Shown in pieces: positions 1-11,933 of a DNA stretch of 64,000 bases (the stretch's first letter is position 1; every line of letters starts with the position of its first letter). The DNA is from Liolophura sinensis (lineage: Eukaryota; Mollusca; Polyplacophora; Chitonida; Chitonidae), in contig NC_088305.1 in assembly GCF_032854445.1 (NCBI RefSeq), positions 25,630,628 to 25,694,627 on the forward strand, given 5' to 3'. A program made the translations under genes and the position numbers. The notes below the pieces were generated by a model. The model saw nothing but the letters and a program-made list of their open reading frames with translations. It did not search any database and was not told the DNA's origin.

Positions 1-189
1 TATGCAACATCACAAAAAAGGCTATGTTTTTAAAAAAATATCGCTGTATATATACATTTGGTCTAGTGTTGTCTTTCCTTTTAATGTCCTGTATTAACTA
101 CGGCCAACACCACCTCATCCTTTCCCAGGCCAATGGCTATATTTCACATTTGTCTCTGTAATATGATTACTTTCTTGGATTGGTTGGCT

Positions 190-1775
190 GGTTATGTTTG
201 GTGTCTTTGGCATGATACACTTATATAGAAGTGTAAATTGCTATGGTTGATATCTTTGGCACGTTATAAAGGATTGTGGAATATTATGGTTGGTGTCTTT
301 GGCATGTTGTATATGGAATTTTGCAATGTCATGGCTGGTGTCTTTGGCATGTTATATAGTAGTGTGGAATGTTATGGTCGGTGTTTTTGGTATGTTATAT
401 AGTAGTCTGGAATGTTATGTTTGGCGTTTTTGGTGTGTTATATAGTAGTGTGGAATGTTATGTTTGGTGTTTTTGGTGTTTTTGGTATGTTATACAGAAG
501 TGTGGAATTTTATGGTTGGTGTTTTTCGCATGCTATATTGGAGTGTGGAATGTTATAGTTGGTGTTTGCGACATGCTGTATGGGATTGGAATGCCATGGT
601 TGGTGTTTGCGACATGCTGTATGGGACTGTGGAATGCCATGGTTGGTGTTTGCGTGACATGCTGTATGGGACTGTGGAATGCCATGGTTGGTGTTTGCGT
701 GACATGCTGTATGGGACTGTGGAATGCCAGGGTTGGTGTTTGCGTGACATGCTGTATGGGAGTGTGGGATGCCAGGGTTGGTGTTTGCGTGACATGCTGT
801 ATGGGACTGTGGAATGCCAGGGTTGGTGTTTGCGTGACATGCTGTATGGGACTGTGGAATGCCAGGGTTGGTGTTTGCGTAACATGATGTATGGAACTGT
901 GGAATGCCAGGGTTGGTGTTTGCGTGACATGCTGTATGGGACTGTGGAATGCCAGGATTGGTGTCTTATAGATGCTGTATTGGACTGTGGAATGCCAGGG
1001 TTGGTGTTTGCGTGACATGCTGTATGGGACCGTGGAATGCCAGGGTTGGTGTCTTATACATGCTCTATGGGCCTGGAAGGCCATGGTTGGTGTCTTATAC
1101 ATGCTGTATGGGACTGTGGAATGCCAGGGTTGGTGTTTGCTACATGCTGTATGGGACTGTAGAATGCTATGGCTGGTGTCTCATACATGCTGTATGGGGC
1201 TATGGAATGCCATGGTTGGTGTTTGCTACATGCTGTATGGGACTGTAGAATGCTATGGTTGGTGTCTTATACATGTTGTATGGGACTGTGGAATGCCATG
1301 GTTGGTGTTTGCTACATGCTGTATGGGACTGTAGAATGCTATGGTTGATGTCTTATACATGATGTATGGGATTGGAATGCCATGGTTGGTGTCTTATACA
1401 TGCTGTATGGGATTGGAATGTCATGGTTGGTGTCTTATACATGCTGTATGGGATTGGAATGTCATGGTTGGTGTCTTATACATGCTGTATGGGACTGTAG
1501 AATGCTATGGTTGATGTCTTATACATATTGTATGGGATTGGAATGTCATGGTTGGTGTCTTATACATGTTGTATGGGATTGGAATGCCATGGTTGGTGTC
1601 TTATACATGCTGTATGGGATTGGAATGCCAGGGTTGGTGTCTTATACATGCTGTATGGGATTGGAATGCCATGTTTGGTGTCTTATACATGCTGTATGGG
1701 ATTGGAATGTCATGGTTGGTGTTTTATACATGATATATGGGGCTGTCGAATGTCATGGTTGGAACCCTCGGCATA
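190..1775. repeat. Minisatellite, 41-45 bp unit, about 37 copies
   Basis: Units centre on GTATGGGACTGTGGAATGCC and GGTTGGTGT. The left part (190-560) is diverged, with ATATAGTAGTGTGGAATG versions. The middle (560-950) is nearly uniform 45-bp units with TTTGCGTGACATGCT. The right part (950-1775) uses CTTATACATGCTGTATGGGA versions of 41-44 bp. Long open frames exist in several frames on both strands and are products of the repeat. Confidence 0.95.
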
Positions 1776-2586
1776 AACATGAAGACATGCATTGTCCATC
1801 CGCTGATAATACATTTAGGCCTCTAGATGCAAAATTGTGTTGAAAACAAAAACTAAGATCACCTGTTTTTTGTATCAGCTAATCAACATGGACATTCCAG
1901 GTCAACAATAGCAGCGGTAGTTCCCAGAACGGCCTTAACACAAACCGCCAAACAACTAAGAAAGTATACAAATACGAGATACGAGACATTCGTATACCAG
2001 CCGTCAACCAAGATGGAAATTCCAGGTTAATAATAGCTAGGCCAATTCCCAAAAAGATAAAACCCCAAAAGAACTAAGTCAGCATATAAAGTACGAGATT
2101 TGGACGGAATCATGCAAGGAGAAACAGTCAACAGTTTTCCCTGACGTTGGAACGACTCAAGATATGATGTAAGGGGGTGTGTGAAATCAGTATTGAGATC
2201 ATCTACAATGTTAGCATAAACGTTGTTGATAATCAAAATATGTACCTCTTCTGCGCTTTCATTGTAACTGTTCATATATCCAGCGTGGTGATCTTATTCA
2301 AAAGGATGAATATACATCCCCTGGTCCCGGGTTGACCGGTATTAAACCATCCACATCGTGACTTCATCTCACCAGCATCTGTAGCATTCATGGACACCGT
2401 AGTGTGTCAACAACCGATGGTTCTGATAATCTCAACGCCTAAATCCACGCCTCTCTATCCAATTGATTAGCTCTATCGATTAACCGAATTAAGGTTTGCA
2501 TAAGACCGATCCCAATTTAATATTCCTCACCTGTAGCTGTTTCCTTTACAATCTTTACTAGAAGCTTGTTAATGCTTCAGGTTAAG

Positions 2587-4974
2587 ATGGAGGCGGAGGC
2601 GGAGAAGCCGTGTCTGGAGCAGATGCGCATTGTAATGCCCGATTCGAGGTGAGTTATCGCTGTTCCCCTGGAATTAGGATCAACTGTTTTACTGACGTCA
2701 TTCTCGATGTCACCAAGGGTAACGGTGTGGCTTCTTTGAATTTACTGCACCCCCCCCCCCCCCCCCACCCCCTCCCGCCATGACTACGATGAACACTTTC
2801 ATGGGTAGACGAGTTTCATCGGCCTATATTTGATGGATTTTTTTTCTATTAATTCACAGATCATTCTCGATAGTTTTACAGTCTGAATGAATGATCGATA
2901 GATTAAGGCTTAAAACCACTTCAGCAACATTGCAGGCATATCGAAGCGATGCAGTTTGATGACAAATCCATTGGTTTATGAAGAGCTATGGATTGGTATA
3001 TGCAAATTTCCAGAAAATTCACAATTAACACGGAAAAGACACAAACTCATAGAGAAGACACAACTCACACAGATGATACGAACTCACAGAGAAGACACAC
3101 ACTCACAGAGAAGACACAAACTCACAGAGAAGACACAAACTCACAGAGAAGACACACACTCACAGAGAAGGCACAAACTCACAGAGAAGGCACAAACTCA
3201 CAGAGAAGACACACACTCACAGAGAAGACACACACTCACAGAAAAGGCACAAACTCACAGAGATGATATAAACTCACAGAGAAGACACACACTCACAGAG
3301 AAGGCACAAACTCACAGAGAAGGCACAAACTCACAGAGAAGACACACACTCACAGAGAAGACACACACTCACAGAAAAGGCACAAACTCACAGAGATGAT
3401 ATAAACTCACAGAGAAGACACAAACTCACAGAGAAGACACACACTCACAGAAAAGGCACAAACTCACAGAGATGATATAAACTCACAAAGAAGACACACA
3501 CTCACAGAGACCACACAAACTCACAGAGAAGACACACACTCACAGAGATGACACAAACTCACAGAGAAGACACACACTCACAGAGATGATATAAACTCAC
3601 AGAGAAGACACACGCTCACAGAGATGATATAAACTCATAGAGACCACACAAACTCACGGAGATGATATAAACTCATAGAGACCACACAAACTCACGGAGG
3701 AGACACAAACTCACAGAGATGACACAAACTCACAGAGAAGATATACACTCACAGAGACCACACAAACTCACGGAGGAGACACAAACTCACAGAGATGACA
3801 CACACTCACAGAGATGATACGAACTCACAGAGACCACACAAACTCACGGAGGAGACACAAGCTCACAGAGATGGTACGAACTCACAGAGAAGACACACAC
3901 TCACAGAGATGATACGAGCTCACAGAGATGATACGAAATCATAGCGATGACATAAACTCACAGAGATGATACGAACTCACAGAGAAGACATGAACTCACA
4001 GAGACGACACAAACTCACGGAGGAGACACAAACTCACAGATGATACGAACTCACAGAGAGGACACACACACACATATGGTACGAACTGACAGAGAAGACA
4101 CACACTCACAGAGACGATATAAACTCACAGCGAAGACACAAACTCAGAGAGAAGACACAAACTCACAGGGAAAACACGAACTCATCGAGAAGACACGAAC
4201 TCCTAGAAAAGAAAACAGACTCACAAAGAAAAGAGAGGAATGACTTACATGATGCTAGGAGGTTTAAGCAATGGTGCTAGGGGGTTTAAGCCATGGTGCT
4301 AGGGGCGTGTAATTTTCTCTTATTTAAGTCCTTACATGAACACAACAAAACCCTAACTGAGGTAAATTGTCCAGAGGCCGTACTTCACCGGTTAGGCTAC
4401 TTGTGACCATTTGCCAACTATCACACTGTCGTCCTTGCTCTAGTTTTTCTCTGTGCTGTAAGTCTTTTATTACATTTGTGGAATCAGCTCCACATATGTG
4501 GCATGTGACTGAAAGATAACTGCAATGTAGCCTAAATAGATGACACTACAAACAACGTCTTAAAATAGTCCACTGACCACAAAGCCCTGCGGCGTGAATC
4601 TTTCCTTTTTGTATCGTTGCCTTATCGAATCGTATCGAAGCTTTCGGATAAAAAGAGTACAAATGCATTTCTTGTTTAGAGGCGAAAATGGATTTTTTAA
4701 AAAGCGACAGTCACAATGCCTTTCCTTTCACAGCGTGTAGACAATGCGATATCAGTCCGTTTTATTTCTGGTTCTGAAGAAAAAAGTCTCGATCACTTCC
4801 TCGCAGACAGGAACCCAGCACAGATAGTACATCAGACAGAGACAAAGCTTTATGCTAGGGGCGGGGAGTGGACAGAGGGGGTGGGACCAATTTATTCTAC
4901 CGATCGAAACTTTTTCATGTTCAGATATGTTTTTGAAAGCTTTTGGGATAAAATTTTGTCTTTGTCTAATTAGA

Positions 4975-5060
<86 letters not shown>

Positions 5061-7449
5061 TGGACGGAGAGAGGGAGAGCACAGAAGAGAGGCGTGTAAG
5101 TTCAGAATGAGTTATAGGCCTACAGATGTGGCACCTGCTTTTGGGGATCCCTGTGTTCTAGTTTTATGAGCAATATATCGTTACATGCCTTGTGTATGGG
5201 AAAAATAATCGTGGTTTCATAGCCTGTTCAAGTTTCTGTAGTTCAACTGCCGATACAAAGCTTTATCCATTAGCAAAATATGAATATCTGCACAAAAATA
5301 TATGTTTATTACTCCATCGCACGTCGACCTCTAAGACCCGTCTTTGTCTCATATCTGCACAAAAATATATGTTTTCTCTTTTTTCTCTTTCTTATCACAG
5401 CCCTATGAGGACGGGGACTAGTTCCCTGGGAACCTCATTCCTTAGGCTTATGAGACCCTGGTTGATGGCCACAGGCTGCAGTGCCTGGGTGGCCTGGGCT
5501 TTGGTCTGGGTTGGGTCCTGATGGGTTGGGTTTTCTACCCTAAAGGTGTGCTGCTTACATCCCTGTTCTTGCGAAATGATCCGATGGAATATGATTCTTC
5601 GGTATGTCACACTTGAAATATGTACTAATTATTCGTAATTATAATTAATTACCGTACGCAAGGTGGCATCAGTGTTATGTTACATATTACATTACGAGTG
5701 TAACACCTGTTTCGTATACAAACGTATGTCGCGAAGTGTCAGTATAAACCAAAAAATATATTATAGAATTAATAGGCCTATATATTCCTATATCACAGAA
5801 GACATACACTGATTAAGAAAATCAGGTAAATGATTATGTTTTTCTGTTTTTTTCTCTCTGCAGCTCTTCCACAAGGAGCTATTTTTCTCTCTCCATCAGG
5901 TGGGAGAGGCCACAGACAGCGTGTGTTGTGAGCACATATAAGAGATTAAAACAATTTTGGTGTATACGGCTGTATGCAATTACGCTCATCGGAAGTACAG
6001 TATATAGGAGGTCAGTAAAGAAACTGTATAGTCAGAAATTTTCTAGTTTTATACCATCTATTTGGCAAATCAAGCATTTGCATTTGAACATATTAGGTGT
6101 GACTCGACCCAGGTTTGACCGTGGATCTACAACTCCCGAAACGGACGTTCTACGTTGAGAGATGGTAAACGATCAATCCAACTTGGACCCGAACCCCGAT
6201 CAAACAGTTAGCTGACAGTTTTGCTTCAGGAAGAGAGGAACTGAATATGGTTCCACAAATCCAATATGACCCAAATATCCCTTGGTCATAGAAAATCATG
6301 CACGTGTTACGTTAATGTCACATATGTTGTGTTTGGCGAGAACTTTTAAATGCCTTATTAAATGTCTTTCCACAGCGCCTTTCGTTCGAATCTCACGCCA
6401 AACATGCCAGGACTGCCGTTAGATCACCCAGGCAGAATTGACAGACTGGTGAGTTGTGAAACAGAGGTTTATTTTTCCGGAAGGATTGGTCATAGTTATT
6501 GTTGGAAGGAGTATATCCTGGAAAGTTCTGATATTTCTTGGAAAGGTCAGTTACATTTTGTAAGGATGGGGTATATGTTTGAAGAGTTGGCTAGATTTAT
6601 AGCTTGTATAATGATGTGAGCGATATATTATGGACAGATTGAATTCCAGTATATGTTGGAAGGATTAGCCAATGGCTGAACATACTCCTACATCTCTTTG
6701 TGAGGTGGTACCATGTTTCTGGAAGAGTGAACTATTCTTGAGTTTTTCTTTGGGGGGATAGGTTGTACTTTGGAAGGTTAGGCTATAGTTTGGAAAGTTG
6801 GGTTATAGTTTAGAACGTTGGGCTATATTTGGAAGGTTGCGCTAGATGGTCAATGCTTTAGAAGGTTGGGCCATAGTTTAGAAGGTTGGGCTATAGTTTG
6901 GAAGGTTGGGCTATAGTTTGGAAAGTTGGGTTATAGTTTAGAACGTTGGGCTATATTTGGAAGGTTGCGCTAGATGGTCAATGCTTTAGAAGGTTGGGTT
7001 ATAGTTTGGAAGGTTGGGCTATAGTTTGGAAGGTTGGGCTATAGTTTGGAAGGTTGGGCTATATTTGGAAGGTTGCCCTATATGGTCTATGCTTTAGAAG
7101 GTTGGGCTATAGTTTGGAAGGTTAGGCTATACTTTGGAAGGCTGAGCTATACTTAGAAGTTTAGGCTTTTCTTTGGAAGCTTTTGACCATACTTTGGAAG
7201 GGTTACCCTTTGCGACAGATGACGCTGCTTTACTGAAGGAACGTCTTACATAAAAGGGTAAGATCTCTAATTTAACTGGTGATGAATTGAATCCGGTTTT
7301 ATTGACTGATTCTGCAGATCTCTGTAAGAGATTTCCTGGAATCCAGAATGACCATTTGGAAAACACCGCAGTTTTCTTCCCGTGATTTCAGCAACCTCTG
7401 CACAGCAGCGAACACGAAATTTCGATGGCGAGCATTACTGGGTGTTTAA
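2587..7449 (+). CDS. Tentative small four-exon gene, 100 residues
   Basis: Exons 2587-2648, 5864-5899, 6376-6448 and 7318-7449 join in phase to give 303 nt: 100 codons plus TAA. Splice sites are good: CGAG/GTGAGT after exon 1, TTTCTCTCTGCAG before exon 2, CTTTCCACAG before exon 3, CTG/GTGAGT after exon 3 and TTCTGCAG before exon 4. The start ATG has context AAGATGG. The protein opens MEAEAEKPCLEQMRIVMPDS, has a Ser/Thr-rich stretch, then MPGLPLDHPGRIDRL, and ends FRWRALLGV. I do not recognise it and see no domain. Intron 1 contains the 19-bp array and (GA)n tract; intron 3 contains a 20-bp array. A second strong acceptor at 9330 may provide another last exon. No clear AATAAA follows exon 4. 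It could be a chance chain of short open segments. Confidence 0.42.
3025..4245. repeat. 19-bp minisatellite, more than 60 copies
   Basis: The unit is ACACAAACTCACAGAGAAG. The spacing of ACTCACA is exactly 19 in the left part and becomes 18-20 and more variable to the right (GATGATACGAACTCACAGA versions). Because 19 is not divisible by three, each frame cycles over 57 bp, making Ser/Gln/Arg/Thr-rich false proteins. It sits in intron 1 of the tentative 100-residue gene. Confidence 0.95.
4975..5057. repeat. (GA)n microsatellite
   Basis: About 80 bp of almost pure GA dinucleotide, followed by a short degenerate purine stretch to about 5092. Confidence 0.97.
6103..6160 (-). mobile_element. SINE type B head fragment
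   Basis: The minus strand has GTAGAACGTCCGTTTCGGGA and GGTCAAACCTGGGTCGAG, the same tRNA-like head as the copy at 11934. It lies in intron 2 of the tentative small gene. Confidence 0.55.
6755..7185. repeat. 20-bp minisatellite in intron 3 of the small gene
   Basis: About 20 copies of GAAGGTTGGGCTATAGTTTG. A compound block of about 150 bp, including TGCGCTAGATGGTCAATGC, appears twice (from about 6770 and 6915), with a third variant near 7070. Confidence 0.9.
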
Positions 7450-7699
7450 CACGTTTTGTGCATTGCTTTTGTGCAAATTCTGGTTGTCTTCACTTGTCAG
7501 GTAGCATTTAACACAGCATTATAAACATTAATAATTATAGACTTCGTGCTGGAAGCTATTGAAATGTTTCTTGTACAGGCCATACAGAGTTATGAATATC
7601 GAAAAGACTGAATCAAACAAATTGGCTTAAAGGTATAAGGTAATAGCTCCTTCTTCCTTCCCATAATTCTGGCTGGTACTTATCTTTATGCTGATTTAT

Positions 7700-7845
7700 T
7701 ATAACTTGTTGCTCCGATGTATGACTTGTTGCTCTGATGTATGACTTGTTCTTACGATGTATGACTTGTTCTTACGATGTATGACTTGTTGCTCCGATGT
7801 ATGACTTGTTGCTCCGATGTATGATTTGTTGCTCCGATGTATGAG
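7700..7845. repeat. 20-bp minisatellite
   Basis: Seven copies of GATGTATGACTTGTTGCTCC, with two copies reading TTGTTCTTAC, directly joined to the 30-bp array on the right. Confidence 0.93.
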
Positions 7846-9115
7846 GGATGTGGATCAACCTCCGTGTCTGCTGAGGCATATGGGTCAACCTCCGTGTCTG
7901 CTGAGGGATGTGGATCAATCCCCGTGTCTACTGTGGGATATGAATCAACCTTCGTGTCTGCTGGGGGATATGGATCACCCTCCGTGTCTGCTGAAGGATT
8001 TGGATCAACCTCCGTGTCTGCGAAGGATGTGGATCAACCTCCGTGTCTGCTGAGGGAATTGGATCAACCTCCGTGTCTGCGGGGGATATGGATCAACCTA
8101 CGTGTTTGTCGAGGGATACAGATCGCCCTCTGTGTCTGTTGAGGGAATTGGATCAACCTTCGTGTCTGCTGGGGGATATGGATCACCCTCCGTGTCTGCT
8201 GAAGGATTTGGATCAACCTCCGTGTCTGCTGAAGGATTTGGATCAACCTCCGTGTCTGCGAGGGATGTGGATCAACCTCCGTGTCTGCTGAGGGAATTGG
8301 ATCAACCTCTGCGAGGGATATGGATCAACCTACGTGTTTGTTGAGGGATACAGATCGCCCTCTGTGTCTGTTGAGGGATATGAATCGCTCTCCGTGTCTG
8401 CTAAGGGATATGGATCACCCTCCGTGTCTGTTATGGGATATGGAGCATCACCTACTGTGTCTGTTGAGAAATATGGATCGCCCTCCGTGTCTGTTGAGGA
8501 ATATGGATCCCCCCCACCGCCCGTGTCTGTTGGAAGACGTGGATCAACATCCGAGTGTGTCGAGGAATATTGATAAACCTCCATGTCTGTTGATTGGGAT
8601 CACCCTCCGTGTCTGTGGAGGGATATGGATCGCTCTCTGTTTTTGCTGTGGGATATGGATCAACCTCCGTGTCTGAGAGGGATATGGATCAACCTACGTG
8701 TCTGTTGAGGGATATGGATTGCCCTCCGTGTCTGTTGAGGGATATGGATCGCTCTCCGTGTCTGCTATGGCATATGGATCATCACCTTCCGTGTCTGTTG
8801 AGGAATATGGATCACCCCCTGTGTCTGTTGGAAGACGTGGATCAATCTCCGAGTGTGTTGAGGAATATTGATAAACCTCCATGTCTGCTGATATGGATCA
8901 CCCTCCGTGTCTGTGGAGGGATATGGATCGCTCTCTGTTTCTGCTGTGGGATATGGATCAACCTCCGTGTCTGCTGAGGAAATGTGGATCAACCTCCGTG
9001 TCTGCTGGAGGATATTCATCCCCCTCCGTGTAGGTTGAGGGATATGGATCGCTCTCCGTGTCTGCTGAGGGATATTGATCCCCCTCCGTATCTGTTGAGG
9101 GATATGGATGTCTAC
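7845..9115. repeat. 30-bp minisatellite with higher-order blocks, about 42 copies
   Basis: The unit contains GGGATATGGATCAACC and TCCGTGTCTGCTGA. Runs of different unit types recur: a block of about 240 bp from 8041 is repeated near 8280, and one of about 360 bp from 8330 near 8690. The 30-bp unit keeps frames open on both strands, giving false proteins rich in Ser, Asp, Pro and Tyr. Confidence 0.95.
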
Positions 9116-9330
9116 CAAAATGGCTTAAGCACTATTTGTTAAAAATGCAGTGATGTTATTAGAAATAATTACTCGTTTGTCACTGCTCAAAATCTATGTT
9201 GAAATATTTGATATACACGAAAAGATATCATAATGTGTTACCTATGTTAGTAATTACTACAAAAGTTCCTTTTAATGAGGATTTATAACCAAGACTCGCT
9301 AATGTTTTTTGTTTTCTTTATTATTTACAG

Positions 9331-9437
9331 AGTTCACTGTTGCCATTCTGCCAAAGAAACGCTCATTCAAGAATTTGATGGGCTCCTTCATGAGACGACT
9401 TTTCGGCTGTGCCTCTCGTCGAAGCCAGCGCCATTAA
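9331..9437 (+). CDS. Possible alternative last exon of the 2587-7449 gene
   Basis: A very good acceptor (TTTTGTTTTCTTTATTATTTACAG) precedes an open stretch. In the frame needing one upstream base it encodes 34 residues, beginning FTVAILPKKRSFKNLMGSF and ending RRSQRH then TAA; the segment is basic. Joined straight to exon 3 (6448, phase 0) the frame would instead give a 15-residue ending. Joining to a weak donor inside exon 4 (after 7381, C/GTGATT) gives the basic ending in phase. Which one, if any, is used cannot be settled from DNA. Confidence 0.28.
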
Positions 9438-9769
9438 TTCAAATCACAGTCTATAACAGATCCACCTTCAATACCAAACTAAAGTTGTCTCCCAGTTCTG
9501 GCCTTCCTGCCAGCTCGCGGGCCTAAATTTTGGATGGGTTTTAGAAATTACTTCAATCTTCGACAGACACATAAAGCCCCAATTTGGGACTCAAAATTTC
9601 TTTTTCTGGTCCCAATGACCTCAGTTCCTTCCATGTTTGGTAGATGCTGACTCTAAATTCACAGGTACCAAAGTCTCAGCTTTCCTTTCCTTTTTTCTGA
9701 TTGGCCATGCTGTATACTTATTTCCTTTCACTGATCTGTTGGGTTGTTGTATATGTTGACAGGTGGGGG

Positions 9770-9960
9770 TTGTGGAGTGGGTGTGTGGATGGAGGGTCAC
9801 TGGCGCGGCACTGGTTTGCCCGTTAACCCAGTGTGTGTGTGTGAGATAGAGAGCGGTGCCTTGGCAGTCTCGTGCGCGACACTGGGTTGTCCGTAAAAAC
9901 TCCTGGGGAGTGGTGTTTGGGGGTGGGGGATGGGTTGGGGGTGGGTGGTCACTCTCACAT
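9770..9960. repeat. GT/GGGT-rich low-complexity stretch
   Basis: Purine- and GT-rich sequence with a (GT)n core near 9830-9843. A half-length duplication contains CACTGGTTTGCCCGT and CACTGGGTTGTCCGT. Confidence 0.7.
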
Positions 9961-10265
9961 TCAGTGTATACGTACACCTCACCAGCTCATTGGGAATAAG
10001 TACCTTGGCATACAGGTGCGCCAACCTGGAAATAAGGAATGGTTAGCTGGACACACAAGGCCCTGAATTGCAAAGAAAAATTGTCAATATGGCTAGGAAT
10101 GAGGCATCTACTAAATTTAACTATAACTGTATTTACAAGTCCACAGGAATAATATGAATCATCCCCAAAAATGTTCCGTTATTTGTGCCAAATGCAAAAT
10201 GCTTTCTCAAAGATTTACAATATTTTACTGTTGATACAAGTATACATTTTGCTATGAATTTTACT

Positions 10266-10505
10266 GAATATAAACGGTGTCCTGCACCATCCTGATTTTC
10301 ATTTTTTTTTTCTGAGTTTCAGATTTAATACTGATTTTAAATTTTTTTTCTCTCTTTCAGGGTTAATTATGGCTAATAAACTAACAGTACAAGAAAGAGC
10401 TGAATTGGTTTTTATGTTTTGAAGAGATGGGGCAACACACCGCTCTATAGCTCAAGCATTCAACCTCAACCTGGATGGTGAGCGACTTCTGGGACACCCT
10501 GTATA
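10266..10505 (+). mobile_element. Mariner-related DNA transposon remnant, internally deleted
   Basis: The right end reads CTGGGACACCCTGTATA, the usual terminal inverted repeat of many mariner-like elements. A diverged partner, ACGGTGTCCTGCACC, lies near 10273. Inside, from 10370, the frame MANKLTVQERAELVFMF is followed by a stop and then RDGATHRSIAQAFNLNLDG, matching the N-terminal helix-turn-helix of such transposases. It then runs straight into the right end, so the catalytic domain is absent. About 240 bp remain. Confidence 0.7.
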
Positions 10506-10600
10506 TTTTTATGTCTTCACTACGTTATTCGTTCAAGTTTGCCTGTTTAAAAGATTCTTTTCTTTGCGTTATGTCACTAAATTTTTCTGGTAATACTCTG

Positions 10601-10912
10601 AGTATCTGCTGCAAGAAAAGCACGCTGTTCTGACTGGTTGAATCATATCCTCCTCTTCCCTTTGAGAATCTACTGCAAGGAGAACACGCTGTTCTGACTG
10701 GTTGAATCATATCCTCCTCTTCCCTTTGAGAATCTACTGCAAGGAGAACACGCTGCTCTGACTGGTTGAATCCTATCCTCCTCTTCCCTTTGAGAATCTA
10801 CTGCAAGGAGAACACGCTGTTCTGACTGGTTGAACCCTATCCTCCTCTTCCCTTTGAGTATCTGCTGCAAGAAAAGCACGCTGCTCTGACTGGCTGAATC
10901 CCATCCTCTTCG
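10601..10912. repeat. 64-bp tandem repeat, five copies
   Basis: Copies start at 10601, 10665, 10729, 10793 and 10857, exactly 64 bp apart. Copies 1 and 5 share AGTATCTGCTGCAAGAAAAG; copies 2-4 share AGAATCTACTGCAAGGAGAA. Confidence 0.95.
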
Positions 10913-10924
10913 ATGACTGGTGGG

Positions 10925-11130
10925 AGCGGGCCATGATATAGTGGTAAAAGGTGCTTCCCTTTCAATCTGTAAGATACACGGGAGGCCGGTTCAAATCCGG
11001 CGTTACACAAGGAATTCTGTAGATTTTCCTGCTCAAATTTTGTTTGTTGGTCTATAGTGACAGTGAGAAGTCGACGGCATCCCTGAAGCTGTTTACACAC
11101 GTTCGCTAACGACCACTTGGCTTCCACCAA
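10925..11130 (+). mobile_element. tRNA-derived SINE, type C
   Basis: A tRNA-like head contains a perfect B box, GGTTCAAATCC (near 10988), and an A-box-like TAGTGGTAAAAGG. It is followed by CAAGGAATT and a unique body. A similar arrangement is at 49230-49420. Confidence 0.55.
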
Positions 11131-11278
11131 CATGACCTACTAGTCTGTAGGTCACATGACGTGCTAGTCTGTAGGTCACACGTGAGAAACCGCGTCATTA
11201 ACTTGCCAAGCTAGTGGTGATTTTTACCTGGGCACGGTGGCTTCTTCGACCCATACGTAAAAGTGATCGTCGTCGTAT

Positions 11279-11410
11279 ATAAATTTATTTATTTATTTGA
11301 TTGGTGTTTTACGCCATATCCAAGAATATTTCACTTACACAACGGCGGCCAGCATTATGGTGGGAGGAAACCGGACAGAGCCCGGAGGAAACCTACGACC
11401 ATCCGCAGAA
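11279..11410 (-). mobile_element. SINE type A, 5'-truncated
   Basis: Read on the minus strand, the body contains CACCATAATGCTGGCCGCCG, then GAAATATTCTTG and a tail of AAAT units. On the plus strand the tail appears as TTTATTTATTTGATTGG. Full copies elsewhere start with a tRNA-like head. Here the head side is missing beyond 11410. Confidence 0.85.
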
Positions 11411-11933
11411 TTTTCCTCCATTAAAAGGTGGCGCTAGTGTGAATTAGAACTTGCATGTCACAAGTCTTTTGTTACGCGACGCCCAGCTCTGAGGTCGGTT
11501 GACTATGTTCCCACCTTAGCGTCCACATAAGTATTTCTGAAAGCTAAGCTGGGAAGAGTGAATCATATCTCGGATGTACGCGACGGCATGTATGACGTGT
11601 TTGGTCTACCCACATTGACGTAGCGCTGTTGACGCTGCAGTGGCATGTCTGGCGTCACTGAAATGACGTAATACGTAAGACTTCGGACTTCTTTTCAGTT
11701 GAAAAATCGATCTGAATTTACGGATTACCACTCACGCAGATGCTAAATTTGACTGGTGCTTTACGTTACGGCAGAAGTGCCATGGTGTGGCGAGAACGTA
11801 TTCGGATGTTATCGGCTATCAAAGTGTCAGTTATACATACTGCTTGTACACAGATTATAATGCATAGCGTTCGCTTCATTTTCTCGGAATATTCCTTAGA
11901 GGCTTTGTATTTATGTAAATGTTATCCACGTAC

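Noticed and set aside
369-1843. Overlapping open frames of 60-190 codons on both strands
   Set aside because: They are translations of the 41-45 bp array in several frames, with no splice or start support.
2956-4243. Ser/Gln/Arg/Thr-rich frames of up to 147 codons
   Set aside because: Products of the 19-bp repeat cycling through the three frames.
7817-9118. Long frames on both strands rich in Asp, Ser, Pro and Tyr
   Set aside because: Products of the 30-bp repeat, open on both strands at once.
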